From: Rickettsia typhi
GTDB taxonomy: Bacteria; Pseudomonadota; Alphaproteobacteria; Rickettsiales; Deianiraeaceae
Assembly: GCA_945881985.1 (NCBI GenBank)
Contig: CAMCVL010000001.1
Location: 124,001 to 188,000, forward strand
Length of the DNA: 64,000 nt
Direction of reading: 5' to 3'
Both the position numbers and the translations under genes were made by a program. The notes below the pieces were generated by a model. It ran no database searches and was not told the origin of the DNA. It saw only the letters and a program-made list of their open reading frames with translations. Below are positions 51,409-61,560 of the stretch, piece after piece. The first letter of the stretch is position 1. Each line of letters begins with the position of its first letter.

Positions 51409-51699
51409 ATGAACAATTTATCGCAAAACTGGCAAAAATCTATGGCTTGCGTTTTAATGCTATGCGGCATGAGTTTTAGTATTTTAATGCTATGCCTTGC
51501 TGCGTCAAGTATTAAAAATGCTTTCTTTGGCAAAAAATACGGCACTCGTGGCATGCTTTTAAGTAGACAATACGACGAAAAACAGGGTAGTAACCAAGGT
51601 CAAAATGCTAATGACTTAAAAAATAGTGGCTTTAAGGATGGCTCCGATTTTAAATATAAAAATTCAAATAGATATCCAAAGTACGAGTCAGGTAGATAG
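51409..51699 (+). CDS. Small single-TM protein after pyrB
   Basis: 96 residues from ATG 51409; an alternative start at 51385 overlaps the pyrB stop (TAATG) and adds eight hydrophobic residues. One membrane helix (about 13-33, CVLMLCGMSFSILMLCLAAS) is followed by a hydrophilic tail rich in Asn, Lys, Gly and Ser. No family recognised. The coupling to pyrB suggests it is really translated. Its lack of motif leaves the role open. Confidence 0.5.
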   Translation: MNNLSQNWQKSMACVLMLCGMSFSILMLCLAASSIKNAFFGKKYGTRGMLLSRQYDEKQGSNQGQNANDLKNSGFKDGSDFKYKNSNRYPKYESGR

Positions 51700-51832
51700 C
51701 TGCATGGCAAGATAAGCTAGAATCAGTTTTAAATTGTATCTATATAAACACTTGCAATATTTTGTTTTGTGTTTTAAAATTTTTTTGTAAAAATTATCTT
51801 TTAATTTATCCTTGTTATTTGTTTTGCTTACA

Positions 51833-52156
51833 ATGCTTACAAAACTTTTAAAATCAAGTTTGTTTACCCTTGTTGCCTGCGGTGCTCTTGGGGCGTGTCA
51901 AATCAAGTCCATTGGCTATATTAACGACCAAACAAGCGTGCAGGATATGGCAAATGCCTCTTCAAAGTTTAAGTCCGCAACTGCCTGTGCTTACGCTCCT
52001 TTGTTTTTTTATCCACCAATTTACGACTATAACGACAATATAAAAATTGCCCAAGCTGCCGATGCTGCCGGTATTAAAAAAATTGCCTTCATTCAAAACT
52101 CTTCCACAAGTTTTATATTGTACTCAAAGTATTGTATGACAGCTTTTGGTAATTAA
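51833..52156 (+). CDS. TRL-like lipoprotein
   Basis: 107 residues from ATG 51833. The signal peptide MLTKLLKSSLFTLVACGALGAC gives Cys22 as the lipidation site. The mature domain follows the TRL-like family pattern: a Cys in TACAYAPLFF, KIAQAADAAGIKKIAFIQ, then SSTSFILYSKYC near the end, with the two Cys likely paired. The family consists of small outer-membrane lipoproteins of unknown role. It starts a tight plus-strand group with kdsB, murG and pepP (gaps of 10, 2 and 4 bp). Confidence 0.65.
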   Translation: MLTKLLKSSLFTLVACGALGACQIKSIGYINDQTSVQDMANASSKFKSATACAYAPLFFYPPIYDYNDNIKIAQAADAAGIKKIAFIQNSSTSFILYSKYCMTAFGN

Positions 52157-52166
52157 TCCCTGAGTA

Positions 52167-52922
52167 ATGAAGACAATAATAGTCATACCTTCCCGCCTTG
52201 GTTCCACAAGGCTTGCAAACAAGGCTCTTGCCGATATAAACGGCAAAACGATGATAGCAAGAGTGCTTGAAATTTGCAAAAAAACCTGTCTATCTAATGG
52301 TTTTGACCTATTGCTTGCAACCGATAGCAGCCTTATAGCAGACGAGGCAAGAGCTTTAAATGTTGACTTTGCAATGACGCAAAGCGATATCAAAACCGGT
52401 AGCGATAGAATCTACAACGCCCTAGAGCAAAAAAACCTCCTTAATAAATACGATGTGGTAATTAACATGCAGGGCGATGTTCCAAACATTGAGGACAGCA
52501 TTATTACAAACGCAGCAAAGGTGCTAAGTCTAGAACCATCTGCCGATATATCAACCGCCTTTTATAAAATAGACAGGCAAAAAGCGATGGAGCCAAGCAT
52601 AGTTAAGCCAGTTTTGTGCTTTAACAACAGTCAGCAGACTGGTGCAGAGCTTGAAGTTGCTAAAGCTCTTTACTTTACCAGAGCCCTAGCCCCTTACAAC
52701 GCAGAGCAATACTTTGAGCATATCGGTATATATGCTTACAGAATGCAGGCTTTACAAAAATTTGTCTCGCTAAAGCAAGGCGAGCTTGAAAAATACGAAA
52801 GCCTAGAGCAGCTCAGAGCCCTTGAAAACAACATGCAAATTTACGGCTTTGTAACGCCTCACAAGCCTATAAGTGTTGATACACAAGCCGACTTAACCCT
52901 TGCAAGGCAATTTATAGTTTAA
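52167..52922 (+). CDS. kdsB: 3-Deoxy-manno-octulosonate cytidylyltransferase
   Basis: Activates Kdo as CMP-Kdo for LPS core synthesis in the cytosol. It has 251 residues. The nucleotide-binding start is IVIPSRLGSTRLANKALADINGKTMI, followed by LLATDSSLIADEA, KTGSDRIYNALEQ and VINMQGDVPNIED (Mg2+ site), then YEHIGIYAYR-type (here FEHIGIYAYRM) and SLEQLRALENN. All blocks are typical. It is part of the TRL lipoprotein-kdsB-murG-pepP run, with 2 bp to murG. Confidence 0.95.
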   Translation: MKTIIVIPSRLGSTRLANKALADINGKTMIARVLEICKKTCLSNGFDLLLATDSSLIADEARALNVDFAMTQSDIKTGSDRIYNALEQKNLLNKYDVVINMQGDVPNIEDSIITNAAKVLSLEPSADISTAFYKIDRQKAMEPSIVKPVLCFNNSQQTGAELEVAKALYFTRALAPYNAEQYFEHIGIYAYRMQALQKFVSLKQGELEKYESLEQLRALENNMQIYGFVTPHKPISVDTQADLTLARQFIV

Positions 52923-52924
52923 AC

Positions 52925-54010
52925 ATGACAATCTCCCTTGCTAAGCAAAAGCATTATATAGTTACGGCTGGGGGTACTGGGGGGCATATCTTTCCGGCTC
53001 TTAACTTGTGCCAAAGATTGATTGCAAACAAAGGCAAAAACTGCAAAATCACCTTTATAACTGATCAAAGATTTAGCGAGGACTACAAGGCAAAATATCA
53101 AGAGCTTTTTGATACTGGGCTTGTAAAAATTGTAAAATTGCCAATTAAATCCTTTAGTAAAAAGCAGATTTTTCGTTTTAGTTTTGGGCTTTTTAGCGCC
53201 TTAATCAAGGCTTTATTTTTAGTTGCCAGCAAAAAACCAAGATTTATATTTGGTTTTGGCGGTTATGCGTCATTACCAGCCTTGTTTTGGGCTGCGGCAT
53301 TTGGTAAAAACATCTTGCTGCACGAGCAAAACTCTGTTATCGGTAGGGTAAATGAATGGTTCTTGCCCTTTGCCTCACGCATCTTTACAAGCTTTAAAAG
53401 CACTGAGGGCATAAAGCCGGTCTACGCAAAAAAACAAAGTTTTAGTGGAATGATTTTTAGCTTACAGATGCTTGCAAAAAAGCAGATGCTTAGCACTCAA
53501 AGCTTAGGGCCTAGGCTTGCAGGCTCAAAAAATAGTTTTAATATTTTTATAATGGGGGGTAGTCTTGGCACTACTGTTTTTGCATCCAGTCTTGCGGATT
53601 GGCTTTGTCAAATTTTTAAAAACAATCCTGCTTTTGCATCTCTTTACGGGGGCAGAGTGATGGTGTTTCATCAAATTAACAAAAAACACGAGGTAATAAA
53701 GCCGGAGCTTGAACAAATCTACACAAAGGGTGGCATGCAGTGCCTTGTTAGCAGTTTTTTTACAAACCCAGAGGAGATAATGCTTACAAGCGACCTCCTT
53801 GTATCTCGTGCTGGGGCTGGGGCGGTGCTTGAGGCAGCCTTGTTTAATTTGCCTGCAATTTTTGTGCCAATTGCAAACTCGGTTAAAAATCATCAATTAA
53901 AAAATGCTTTACAGGCACAGGCAGCTGGCATTAGCAAGATTGCCGTTATTGAAGAAAAGGATTTTAATCACCAAAATCTTGAGGCAGCAATTAAAAAAAT
54001 TACTACCTAA
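52925..54010 (+). CDS. murG: UDP-GlcNAc-lipid II GlcNAc transferase MurG
   Basis: Peripheral membrane glycosyltransferase that converts lipid I to lipid II in peptidoglycan synthesis. It has 361 residues. The first Rossmann domain has VTAGGTGGHIFPALNLCQ (the GTGGHxxPA loop) and FGFGGYASLPALFWAAAFGKNILLHEQNSVIGRVN. The C-terminal donor domain has MGGSLGTTVFASSL and SRAGAGAVLEAALFNLPAIFVP. murG is usually in the dcw cluster; here it sits between kdsB and pepP, so it has been relocated. Confidence 0.96.
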   Translation: MTISLAKQKHYIVTAGGTGGHIFPALNLCQRLIANKGKNCKITFITDQRFSEDYKAKYQELFDTGLVKIVKLPIKSFSKKQIFRFSFGLFSALIKALFLVASKKPRFIFGFGGYASLPALFWAAAFGKNILLHEQNSVIGRVNEWFLPFASRIFTSFKSTEGIKPVYAKKQSFSGMIFSLQMLAKKQMLSTQSLGPRLAGSKNSFNIFIMGGSLGTTVFASSLADWLCQIFKNNPAFASLYGGRVMVFHQINKKHEVIKPELEQIYTKGGMQCLVSSFFTNPEEIMLTSDLLVSRAGAGAVLEAALFNLPAIFVPIANSVKNHQLKNALQAQAAGISKIAVIEEKDFNHQNLEAAIKKITT

Positions 54011-54014
54011 CAAA

Positions 54015-55661
54015 ATGATGATAAATTTTGAGGAATCCTTGAGGCTGCTTTTGCAAAATCAAGGGCAAGAAACCTGCTTTTTACTAAAAAGTGGTGATGA
54101 ATTTTTGGCGGAGTATCCGGTAGCACGCCTGAACAGGCTTGAAAGGCTCCTTGGTTTTACAGGCTCGGCTGGGGTGGCGATTTTTACCTTTAGAGCAGGG
54201 CGGCTTTGCAAGTATTTTTTAACGGACTCCCGCTATTTGCTGCAAGCACCAAAGCAACTTGATGGCTTTGAGGTAATCAACATGCAAACAAAACCACTTT
54301 TAACTTTTTTGGCGGAAGCTGGCATAAAAACTATTTTAACCAACACAAAGCTTTGCAGTATAAATTTTGCCGAAGCTATTGGGGCGGCTGGCATTGAGTT
54401 AAGTGACAATAATTTAGATGAAGATTTGCTACAAATTAACTATAAAAATATCAGCGGAGAAGAACTTTTGTTTTATAGCGGCGAGGCGGAGGAGGCGGAA
54501 GTTTTTGGTAAAACAAGGGTGCAAAAATTGCAAATTTTGTCTGAGTATATAAAGTTTAAGCAATGCGATGCAATGTTTTTACACGACCCCTTGGATGTTA
54601 ATTATATATTAAACATCAGAGGCAATGATTTTGCCTGCGTGCCAGCTCTTGCCTGCTTTGCTTTTGTTATGGCAAGCGGTGATTTTGTGCTTTTAAAAAA
54701 TAACGACCTATACACCTTGCCGCAATTTTTAGCTAGGGGTTCTAAGGTTTTAATTGGTTCTTCTGCAAGTTTTTATTGCAAGCAGCTTTTGCTGCAAAAC
54801 GGAATAAATCCCTTATTGACAAAAGATAGTTTTGTTGAGGGTTTAAGAAGCGTGAAAAATCAAACAGAGATAGCTCACCAGCTTAAAGCCTGTGTTAAGG
54901 ATAGCTTGGTGCTTAATCAGTTTTTGCAGGACAGAGTGATAAACAGGGCGGATATAGCCCAGCAAACCGAGGCATCCTTGGCAGATGAGCTTTTTGCCAT
55001 GCGTAGTGAAGCGGACGGTTTTTTGCAAAATAGCTTTGATACAATATCGGCTTTTGGGGCAAATGGGGCGGTGGTTCATTACAAGCCAAGTAAAAATCTT
55101 AGTGCAAATCTTAGTGGCGATGGTCTTTATTTGCTTGACAGCGGTGCACATTACAAATACGGAACAACGGACATAACACGCACAGTTCTAATTGGCAAGG
55201 CAAGGCAGGAGTGGATAACAAACTTTACCCTCGTGTTAAAAGGGCATATTGCAATTGCAAGCCTTATTTTTAAGCAAGGCACAAGCGGTGCAGATATTGA
55301 TGCTTTGGCAAGGCAGCATCTTTGGGCTAGTGGTTTGGACTACGGACATGGCACTGGGCATGGCGTGGGTTTTTTGCTATCGGTGCACGAGGGGCCTTGC
55401 GGAATATCAAGGGGATGTAAAATTCCTCTGGTCCCAGGGATGGTAATTTCAAACGAGCCAGGATACTATAAGCAAGATGAATACGGCATAAGGCTTGAAA
55501 ACCTCTTGCTAGTAGAGGATTCTCATCACCAAGGTTTTTTGCAGTTTAAAACAATCACTTTTGTTGATTTTGACGATAGGTTAATTGACTATCAAGCCCT
55601 TGACGCTAAAGAGCTTGATTGGCTTTTAAAATACAGAGGGGAGGTAAAAAATTTAAGATAG
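54015..55661 (+). CDS. pepP: Xaa-Pro aminopeptidase (M24B)
   Basis: Cytosolic metallo-aminopeptidase removing residues before proline. It has 548 residues from ATG 54015. The frame extends 37 codons upstream inside murG, but the ATG pair right after the murG stop is the natural start. Two creatinase N-domains are followed by the pita-bread catalytic domain. The metal ligands are in LLDSGAHYKYGTTDITRT (two Asp), GHGTGHGVGF (His), NEPGYY (Glu) and GIRLENLL (Glu). The three-domain architecture resembles eukaryotic-like aminopeptidase P, common in alphaproteobacteria. Gap to murG is 4 bp. Confidence 0.92.
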   Translation: MMINFEESLRLLLQNQGQETCFLLKSGDEFLAEYPVARLNRLERLLGFTGSAGVAIFTFRAGRLCKYFLTDSRYLLQAPKQLDGFEVINMQTKPLLTFLAEAGIKTILTNTKLCSINFAEAIGAAGIELSDNNLDEDLLQINYKNISGEELLFYSGEAEEAEVFGKTRVQKLQILSEYIKFKQCDAMFLHDPLDVNYILNIRGNDFACVPALACFAFVMASGDFVLLKNNDLYTLPQFLARGSKVLIGSSASFYCKQLLLQNGINPLLTKDSFVEGLRSVKNQTEIAHQLKACVKDSLVLNQFLQDRVINRADIAQQTEASLADELFAMRSEADGFLQNSFDTISAFGANGAVVHYKPSKNLSANLSGDGLYLLDSGAHYKYGTTDITRTVLIGKARQEWITNFTLVLKGHIAIASLIFKQGTSGADIDALARQHLWASGLDYGHGTGHGVGFLLSVHEGPCGISRGCKIPLVPGMVISNEPGYYKQDEYGIRLENLLLVEDSHHQGFLQFKTITFVDFDDRLIDYQALDAKELDWLLKYRGEVKNLR

Positions 55662-55794
55662 TGGTTTTTTCTTGTTTTTTTTATTGACTATTTAAAAATA
55701 ATCAATAGCTTTTATATGTTAAAACTTGTTGAGCCTTGCTAAGGGGGTTTAACTGGCTTGTAAGATTTATTAATATCTTTTTGTTTGTTTTTTT

Positions 55795-56481
55795 ATGAAC
55801 TACATTGCAATAGCTGCATTAGCATTATCTGTTTGCTCTTTTGGGTTTTCCTTCTTTACAACAAAGTATTACACAAATCCTGAGAGGGTTTACAATTCCA
55901 TCATCAAAAACATGGAAAGCAAGCAAAAAAAACAGGTTGAGGAAGTTAAGGAAAAAGCTGCAAAATACATAGAAAAAAACTACGATTCAATCGTTGCTAA
56001 CTCTCCTGTCTACGGCGATGTTAACGCTAAATACACAATAGTTCAGTTCTCTGATTACAACTGCGGTTACTGCAAAGCTGCTCACCAGTATCTTGCTGGC
56101 GTTGTTGCAAAAAGACCAGATATTAAAATTGTTGTAAAAGAGCTCCCTATTTTAGGTAAGGAATCTGCAGATGCTGCAAAAGTTGCCTTGTTTATTTATC
56201 AAAAAAGCCCCGCTAAATATCAGCAATTTCACACTAAAATGCTATCTTCAAAAGCTAGGGAGAGTGCTGTAAAAGTAGCTGTATCTCTTGGGTTTAAAGA
56301 TGCCGAAATTAAAGCAGCAATTGCAAACACTCAATTTGATGGAGATCTAAAAGCAAACTACAAAATTGCTACTGAACTTGGTATTGGTGGTACACCGTCA
56401 TTTATTGTTGGTCAAGAGTTTGTGCCATCCTTTATGCCACCTGAACAATTTGATGCTGTAATTGAGAAAAACTTTAAATAA
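55795..56481 (+). CDS. DsbA-family periplasmic thiol oxidoreductase
   Basis: 228 residues. The N-terminus MNYIAIAALALSVCSFGFSFF is an uncleaved anchor or signal. A coiled region (about 30-65, rich in Lys/Glu) separates it from a thioredoxin fold beginning PVYGDVNAKYTIVQFSDYNCGYCKAAH. The redox motif CGYC is at 90-93, and the cis-Pro loop is GIGGTPSFIVG. This is the DsbA/BdbD-like group common in alphaproteobacteria (com1-like) and should introduce or shuffle disulfides in exported proteins. It stands alone before aroQ. Confidence 0.9.
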   Translation: MNYIAIAALALSVCSFGFSFFTTKYYTNPERVYNSIIKNMESKQKKQVEEVKEKAAKYIEKNYDSIVANSPVYGDVNAKYTIVQFSDYNCGYCKAAHQYLAGVVAKRPDIKIVVKELPILGKESADAAKVALFIYQKSPAKYQQFHTKMLSSKARESAVKVAVSLGFKDAEIKAAIANTQFDGDLKANYKIATELGIGGTPSFIVGQEFVPSFMPPEQFDAVIEKNFK

Positions 56482-56498
56482 TTACCAATATATAAACT

Positions 56499-56945
56499 AT
56501 GCTACCTAGGTTTGCGGTTGTTAATGGTCCAAATCTTAACCTTTTAGGTAAGAGAGAGACTGATAAATACGGCTTTCAAACCCTAGGTCAAATAAACACC
56601 GATTTGCAAAATTACTTTGAAGCAAGGGCTGAGCTTGTGTTTTTTCAGTCCAATCATGAGGGTGATATAGTTGACTTTTTGCATAATTTTACAGGTCAAG
56701 GTTTGGTTCTTAATCTTGGTGCTTACACGCATACATCAATTGCAATTAGAGATGCTTTAACTTATTGCCTATCAATAAATTCAAATCTTAAATGCAAGGC
56801 TGCTGAGGTTCATCTTTCAAATGTTCATGCTAGGGAGGCTTTTAGGCATAGGTCCTACATATCCGACATATCATCTGCTGTTATTGCTGGCTGTGGTGCT
56901 CTTGGTTATAGATTTGCAATTGAGTTTTTAATGCAAAACTCCTAA
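56499..56945 (+). CDS. aroQ: 3-Dehydroquinate dehydratase, type II
   Basis: Third shikimate step; homododecameric. It has 148 residues. The conserved opening VNGPNLNLLGKRETDKYG includes the catalytic lid residues (Arg and Tyr), QSNHEGDIVDFLH follows, LGAYTHTSIAIRDAL has the active-site His region, and HLSNVHAREAFRHRSYIS closes the site. The type II enzyme fits with aroK on the same chromosome. The gene is 17 bp after the DsbA-like gene. Confidence 0.95.
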   Translation: MLPRFAVVNGPNLNLLGKRETDKYGFQTLGQINTDLQNYFEARAELVFFQSNHEGDIVDFLHNFTGQGLVLNLGAYTHTSIAIRDALTYCLSINSNLKCKAAEVHLSNVHAREAFRHRSYISDISSAVIAGCGALGYRFAIEFLMQNS

Positions 56946-57180
56946 AATTACCTTTTATTAAAAGTTATATCAAGTCTATTTTACCAGTGTAAAATTGTAG
57001 TAAAATATTTCTTAGGTAGGTGTGTAAATACTTAAATTTGCAAGTGAGATGGTTTTAATCAATAAATATTTTAATAAAGTATTGAATTAAAAATTTTATC
57101 TTATAGTATTTGTTTGTTGCTTTTGCAATGCCTGTATTTAAGCTATCTGGCTTTTTGTATGATTATAGTTGACTTTACAA

Positions 57181-59823
57181 ATGAGTGATAATAATAAAAT
57201 TGGTGGAAGCATCTTTGATAAAATAAAATCCAACAATCAAGATGTTAAAAAAAATATTGTTAGCGGAGGTAGTATTTTTAACTCAAAAAACAACAAGGTT
57301 ACAATTTCAATTGGCGGCGTAAAAAAAGATGAAGGCAACACAAATAATCAACTGGGTAACGATAAGACAAAATTATTTCAAAATTTTTTATCTCACAAGC
57401 CGGCACCTGTGGCTCCGCAATCTAAAGCTGCCGAGTCCATTGCTCAGCCTAGTGCTATGCAGCCATCATCAGCCAGAGGGCATGTTATGACAAAAGCCGA
57501 CTTTGCAAGTATAAAAAAAAGCATGACTGCCGCTCAGCAGCAGGCACAGGCAGTACAAAAGGCTCAGCAATTGCAAAAAGAGCAGGAAGACAAAGAGGAA
57601 AAGCTTGCTTTGCAAAATGCAAAAGAGCTTGCTAAAAACAAGGATTCTGCAAGTAAAAAAAATAAGCCGCAGGTTATTGAGCTTGATGGCGATGGCTTAA
57701 GTGCAATAAAGTCTTTAAGCGGCATTGAGGATGGGGTGGATGCTTCTCAGTCCTCTGGTGCTTTGCAAATAAAAATCACAGCATCTGGCGACGAGGAAGG
57801 TCATGAGGCTAGTGCATCAAGCGACTTACAAAAAACTGCCAGAGACAACAGGCTTATCAACAAAATACTAAATGAATTTGAATACGAGGAATTTGATGGC
57901 GATGTCAATAGTCTGGAAGAGGGTAAAAACCTTAGGGCGCAGATTGAAAAAATGCGTGATGATACCCTCACTTTTGACGATTACAACGATGTTGCCGACC
58001 TTGTGACGGATGATGTAAAAAAGAAAAAATCTAATGCAAGACGCCACAAGCAGCCAATATTTAAAAAGGCAAAAAATACTGGCGGCGAGCAGGTGCAGCA
58101 AGCCTTTATTAAAAAAACCGCCTTTGTCTACGACTCAATATCGGTGCTTGCAATATCTAAACAAATATCTGTAAAAACCAAGGAGGTTATAAAAACCTTG
58201 CACTCCCTTGGTATAAATGCTGACGAAGATTATGTGATGGATTTTGACACTGCCGAAATTATAACCCATGAGCTTGGGCATGATATCGCTAAGGCAAAAA
58301 ACATCAACGAAGCCCTAGAACACGGATCGGACGGCAATGTTAATCTTGTGTCCTGCTGCCCTGTTGTAACAATTATGGGGCATGTTGACCACGGTAAAAC
58401 AACACTTTTGGACACTATTCGCAAGGCAGATGTTGCTCTTGGTGAGTCCGGCGGCATAACTCAGCACATTGGGGCTTACAAGGTTAAGCTTGATGATGGT
58501 AGGGAGATTACATTTATAGACACCCCGGGGCACGCGGCATTTACCGCAATGAGGTCAAGGGGGGCAAGTTCCACAAATATAGTTATTATTGTTGTTGCAG
58601 CAGATGATGGCATTATGCAGCAAACCGCCGAGGCAATTAGCCATGCAAAGGCTGCTGGCGTGCCAATTATAGTTGCTATCAACAAAATTGACAACCCAGG
58701 TGCCGATGTTGCAAGAGTTAAAAACGAGTTATTGCAATACGACCTAGTGCCAGAGGAGCTTGGGGGCGATGTTATGGTTGTGCCTGTATCTGCAAAACTT
58801 GGCAAAAATATAGATGCACTTTTGGACGCCATACTTCTGCAGGCCGAGGTTTTGGACTTAAAAGCCGATTTAAACTCTAAGCCTTCCGGTGTGGTTTTGG
58901 AGGCAAATATCGACAGCAAGGTAGGCATAGTTGCCACACTTTTGCTGCAAAATGGTACTCTTAAAAAAGGTGATATTATTTTAGCTGGAGACTCTTACGG
59001 TAGGGTAAGAAGCATGATGGACGACACTGGTAAGTCTTACGACCAGATAACGCCGCAAACCCCAGTTCAAGTCTACGGTTTTGGCTCAATACCTCGTGCT
59101 GGAGATAAGTTTTTTTACGCTCAAAGCGACAAGATTGCAAAGCAAGTAACGGACTATAAAAAAGCTGCAATGCTTAAGGCAAAAACCGCCGTTAGACCAA
59201 GTATGTTTGACGCTCAGGCAAAAAAAACCATAAATATTATTATCAAATCCGACTCACAAGGAACAAACGAGGCAATTATTTACTCGGTTGGACAGATGAA
59301 GTTTCATGAAGATATTGCTGTTAAAATTATACACAGCGGTACTGGCAACATTAACGAGTCCGACGCATTGCTAGCTAAAGCAAATGGTGCAAAAATCTTT
59401 GCTTTTAGAGTCGCAGCCGACTCAAAAAGCGACACAATAATCAAGCGTGAAAAACTTGATGCCAGAACATATTCCGTTATCTATGAGCTGCTAAACGAAA
59501 TTGAAAAACTTGCCGAAGACTCAGTTGAAAAACAAATTGAATACGACCTCATCGGTGCAGCAGAGGTGCGTGAGGTTTTTAACATATCAAAACAAGGCAA
59601 GATTGCTGGTTGTTATGTTATTAAGGGCTCAGTTAAGCAAAAGGCTAGGGTTAAGGTTATGCGCGGTACGGAATGCGTATTTGAGGGCAATATTGAAAAC
59701 CTCAAAAGATTCAAGGAAAACGCAAAAGAGGTCAACACTGGCTTTGAATGTGGTATTCAAATTGCCGGCTACGAAGAACTTGTCAAGGGCGATTTAGTTG
59801 AGGTCTACGAGGAAAAAAAGTAA
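57181..59823 (+). CDS. infB: Translation initiation factor IF-2
   Basis: GTPase that places fMet-tRNA on the ribosome. It has 880 residues from ATG 57181 (MSDNNKIGGSIFD); a TTG four codons upstream is unlikely. About 390 residues of low-complexity N-terminus (Lys, Gln, Ala-rich) precede the G domain. G1 is VTIMGHVDHGKTT starting near residue 398, switch II is DTPGHAAF, and G4 is AINKIDNP. The C-terminal domains II-IV are complete, with the KQGKIAGCYVIKGSVKQKARV region typical of domain IV. eptA starts 6 bp after the stop. The expected rbfA and nusA are not next to it. Confidence 0.97.
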   Translation: MSDNNKIGGSIFDKIKSNNQDVKKNIVSGGSIFNSKNNKVTISIGGVKKDEGNTNNQLGNDKTKLFQNFLSHKPAPVAPQSKAAESIAQPSAMQPSSARGHVMTKADFASIKKSMTAAQQQAQAVQKAQQLQKEQEDKEEKLALQNAKELAKNKDSASKKNKPQVIELDGDGLSAIKSLSGIEDGVDASQSSGALQIKITASGDEEGHEASASSDLQKTARDNRLINKILNEFEYEEFDGDVNSLEEGKNLRAQIEKMRDDTLTFDDYNDVADLVTDDVKKKKSNARRHKQPIFKKAKNTGGEQVQQAFIKKTAFVYDSISVLAISKQISVKTKEVIKTLHSLGINADEDYVMDFDTAEIITHELGHDIAKAKNINEALEHGSDGNVNLVSCCPVVTIMGHVDHGKTTLLDTIRKADVALGESGGITQHIGAYKVKLDDGREITFIDTPGHAAFTAMRSRGASSTNIVIIVVAADDGIMQQTAEAISHAKAAGVPIIVAINKIDNPGADVARVKNELLQYDLVPEELGGDVMVVPVSAKLGKNIDALLDAILLQAEVLDLKADLNSKPSGVVLEANIDSKVGIVATLLLQNGTLKKGDIILAGDSYGRVRSMMDDTGKSYDQITPQTPVQVYGFGSIPRAGDKFFYAQSDKIAKQVTDYKKAAMLKAKTAVRPSMFDAQAKKTINIIIKSDSQGTNEAIIYSVGQMKFHEDIAVKIIHSGTGNINESDALLAKANGAKIFAFRVAADSKSDTIIKREKLDARTYSVIYELLNEIEKLAEDSVEKQIEYDLIGAAEVREVFNISKQGKIAGCYVIKGSVKQKARVKVMRGTECVFEGNIENLKRFKENAKEVNTGFECGIQIAGYEELVKGDLVEVYEEKK

Positions 59824-59829
59824 TATTTT

Positions 59830-61560
59830 ATGCCTAAAATAAAGCAAATTTTAAAACAAGTTTTTTGTATTACTGCAATTGCCTTAGCTGCCTTTACACA
59901 TAAAATTATTGCCTTTTTTTTTACAGGCAGGGGTTCTTTAAGTTCTTTAAGTCAAATTAAATTTGCAAGCTTACTTGCCGCTATTCACTTAGTTTTTTAT
60001 GCCTATCCAATAGCTTTGTTTATCTGGGGTGCTGGTGTTGATAGTTTTGCTAGCAAGGTGTTTTTGGTTTTTTTAACTTGCAGTGCTTATTTTGCCTGTG
60101 TTTTTGTCTTTTTTACAATCTTAAACTCCTTGTTTTTTAAGTTTGGCAAAACATTTAAAGTGATTTTATTTGTTTTGCTTGTTGCAAACGGCTTTGCGGA
60201 GTATTTTGTTTTAAACTTCAATACCATCCTAACCCGCGACATGATGGGCAATGTTTTAAATACAAAATATCACGAGGCATCGTCGCTTGTTGACTACAAA
60301 CTTGTATTTTACATTTTGCTTTTTGGAATCTTGCCATTTATTTTTGTAAAAAATATTGCCATTTACAAAAGCAAATTTACTAATAAGCTCGCCTCTTGTC
60401 TAGGTTTGTTTGCGGTTGTTGTGGGTATTGCCTTTGTAAATTCTACGGCTTGGTTTTGGCTTGATGCAAAGGCAAAATACATAGCTGGCCTCGCCGTACC
60501 ATTTAATTACAGTGTTAACGGGGTTAGGGCGTATAGGCAAATTCATAAAAAACCAAAAACTTATAAACTTTTGCCAGATACAAAAAAGCTAAACCTTGCA
60601 ACAAAGGATGCTAAGGTTTTGGTTGTTTTGGTAATTGGCGAGTCTGCAAGGATGCAAAATTTTAGTCTTTACGGGTATGGTCGCAGCACAAATCCACTAC
60701 TTACAAGCCTTAAGTTAAAGGGTGACAAGGTAGATGTTTTGCAAAATCCAACTTCCGGTGCAACTTACACTAGTGCCTCAATTTCTCATATCCTTAGCGC
60801 TGGGGGTTTTGGGGGCGGTAAGCTACAAAACCACGAGCCCCTGCCAAACTACGCTAGGCGGCAAGGTGTCTTTGTTATGTGGCATAGCAACAACTGGGGC
60901 GAGCCAGATATAAGTGTTGACAGCTTTGTTAAAGCATCGCAAATCGCAAAAGACGCCCTTGATGATGGCAGGGTTTTTGAGTTAAATCCAAACGGATCCC
61001 CTTACGACGATGCTTTACACTACAATCTTGCAAAAAAAGTTAGCCACCTTAAAGACAAGGATAAAATTTTTGTTGTCTTGCATCAGGCTGGCAGCCATGG
61101 ACCTTTGTATCATCAAAAATATTCCAAGCTTAATGCCGTCTTTACTCCTGCTTGCAAAAGTGTTGATGTAAAAACAGACTGCACCAAAGACGAGCTTATT
61201 AACTCATATGATAATACCATCGTTCAGACCGATTTTGTTCTTTTTGACTTAATAAAAGAGCTTAAAAAAACATCGCCAGAAAGGGGCGTGGTGATGATTT
61301 ATACCTCCGACCATGGCGAGTCCTTGGGTGAGGGTGGATTTTATTTACACGGCACGCCTTGGGCCTTGGCTCCGGAGTTTCAAAAAAAAGTTCCAATTAT
61401 CATCTGGCAATCGCAAAACTTTGTAAAAATAAATCCGTATTTTGCCGCAGAATTAAAAAAAGTGCAAAACCCAAGCTACAAGCCAAGCCACGACGATATT
61501 TTTTACCTTGTATCTACCGCCCTTGGTTTTGATGCAAAATCTACATTGTCGCAGCTTTAA
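59830..61560 (+). CDS. eptA: Phosphoethanolamine transferase (EptA family)
   Basis: Inner-membrane enzyme that adds phosphoethanolamine to lipid A or LPS, lowering negative charge; relatives give polymyxin resistance. It has 576 residues. About five N-terminal membrane helices (to about 200) are followed by a periplasmic alkaline-phosphatase-like domain. The zinc site includes Glu271 in VIGESARMQNFSLYGYGR, the likely nucleophile Thr312 in TSGATYTSAS, HQAGSHGPLY and YTSDHGESLGEGGFYLHG. All are in family order. Target lipid cannot be decided by sequence. It lies 6 bp after infB. Confidence 0.9.
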   Translation: MPKIKQILKQVFCITAIALAAFTHKIIAFFFTGRGSLSSLSQIKFASLLAAIHLVFYAYPIALFIWGAGVDSFASKVFLVFLTCSAYFACVFVFFTILNSLFFKFGKTFKVILFVLLVANGFAEYFVLNFNTILTRDMMGNVLNTKYHEASSLVDYKLVFYILLFGILPFIFVKNIAIYKSKFTNKLASCLGLFAVVVGIAFVNSTAWFWLDAKAKYIAGLAVPFNYSVNGVRAYRQIHKKPKTYKLLPDTKKLNLATKDAKVLVVLVIGESARMQNFSLYGYGRSTNPLLTSLKLKGDKVDVLQNPTSGATYTSASISHILSAGGFGGGKLQNHEPLPNYARRQGVFVMWHSNNWGEPDISVDSFVKASQIAKDALDDGRVFELNPNGSPYDDALHYNLAKKVSHLKDKDKIFVVLHQAGSHGPLYHQKYSKLNAVFTPACKSVDVKTDCTKDELINSYDNTIVQTDFVLFDLIKELKKTSPERGVVMIYTSDHGESLGEGGFYLHGTPWALAPEFQKKVPIIIWQSQNFVKINPYFAAELKKVQNPSYKPSHDDIFYLVSTALGFDAKSTLSQL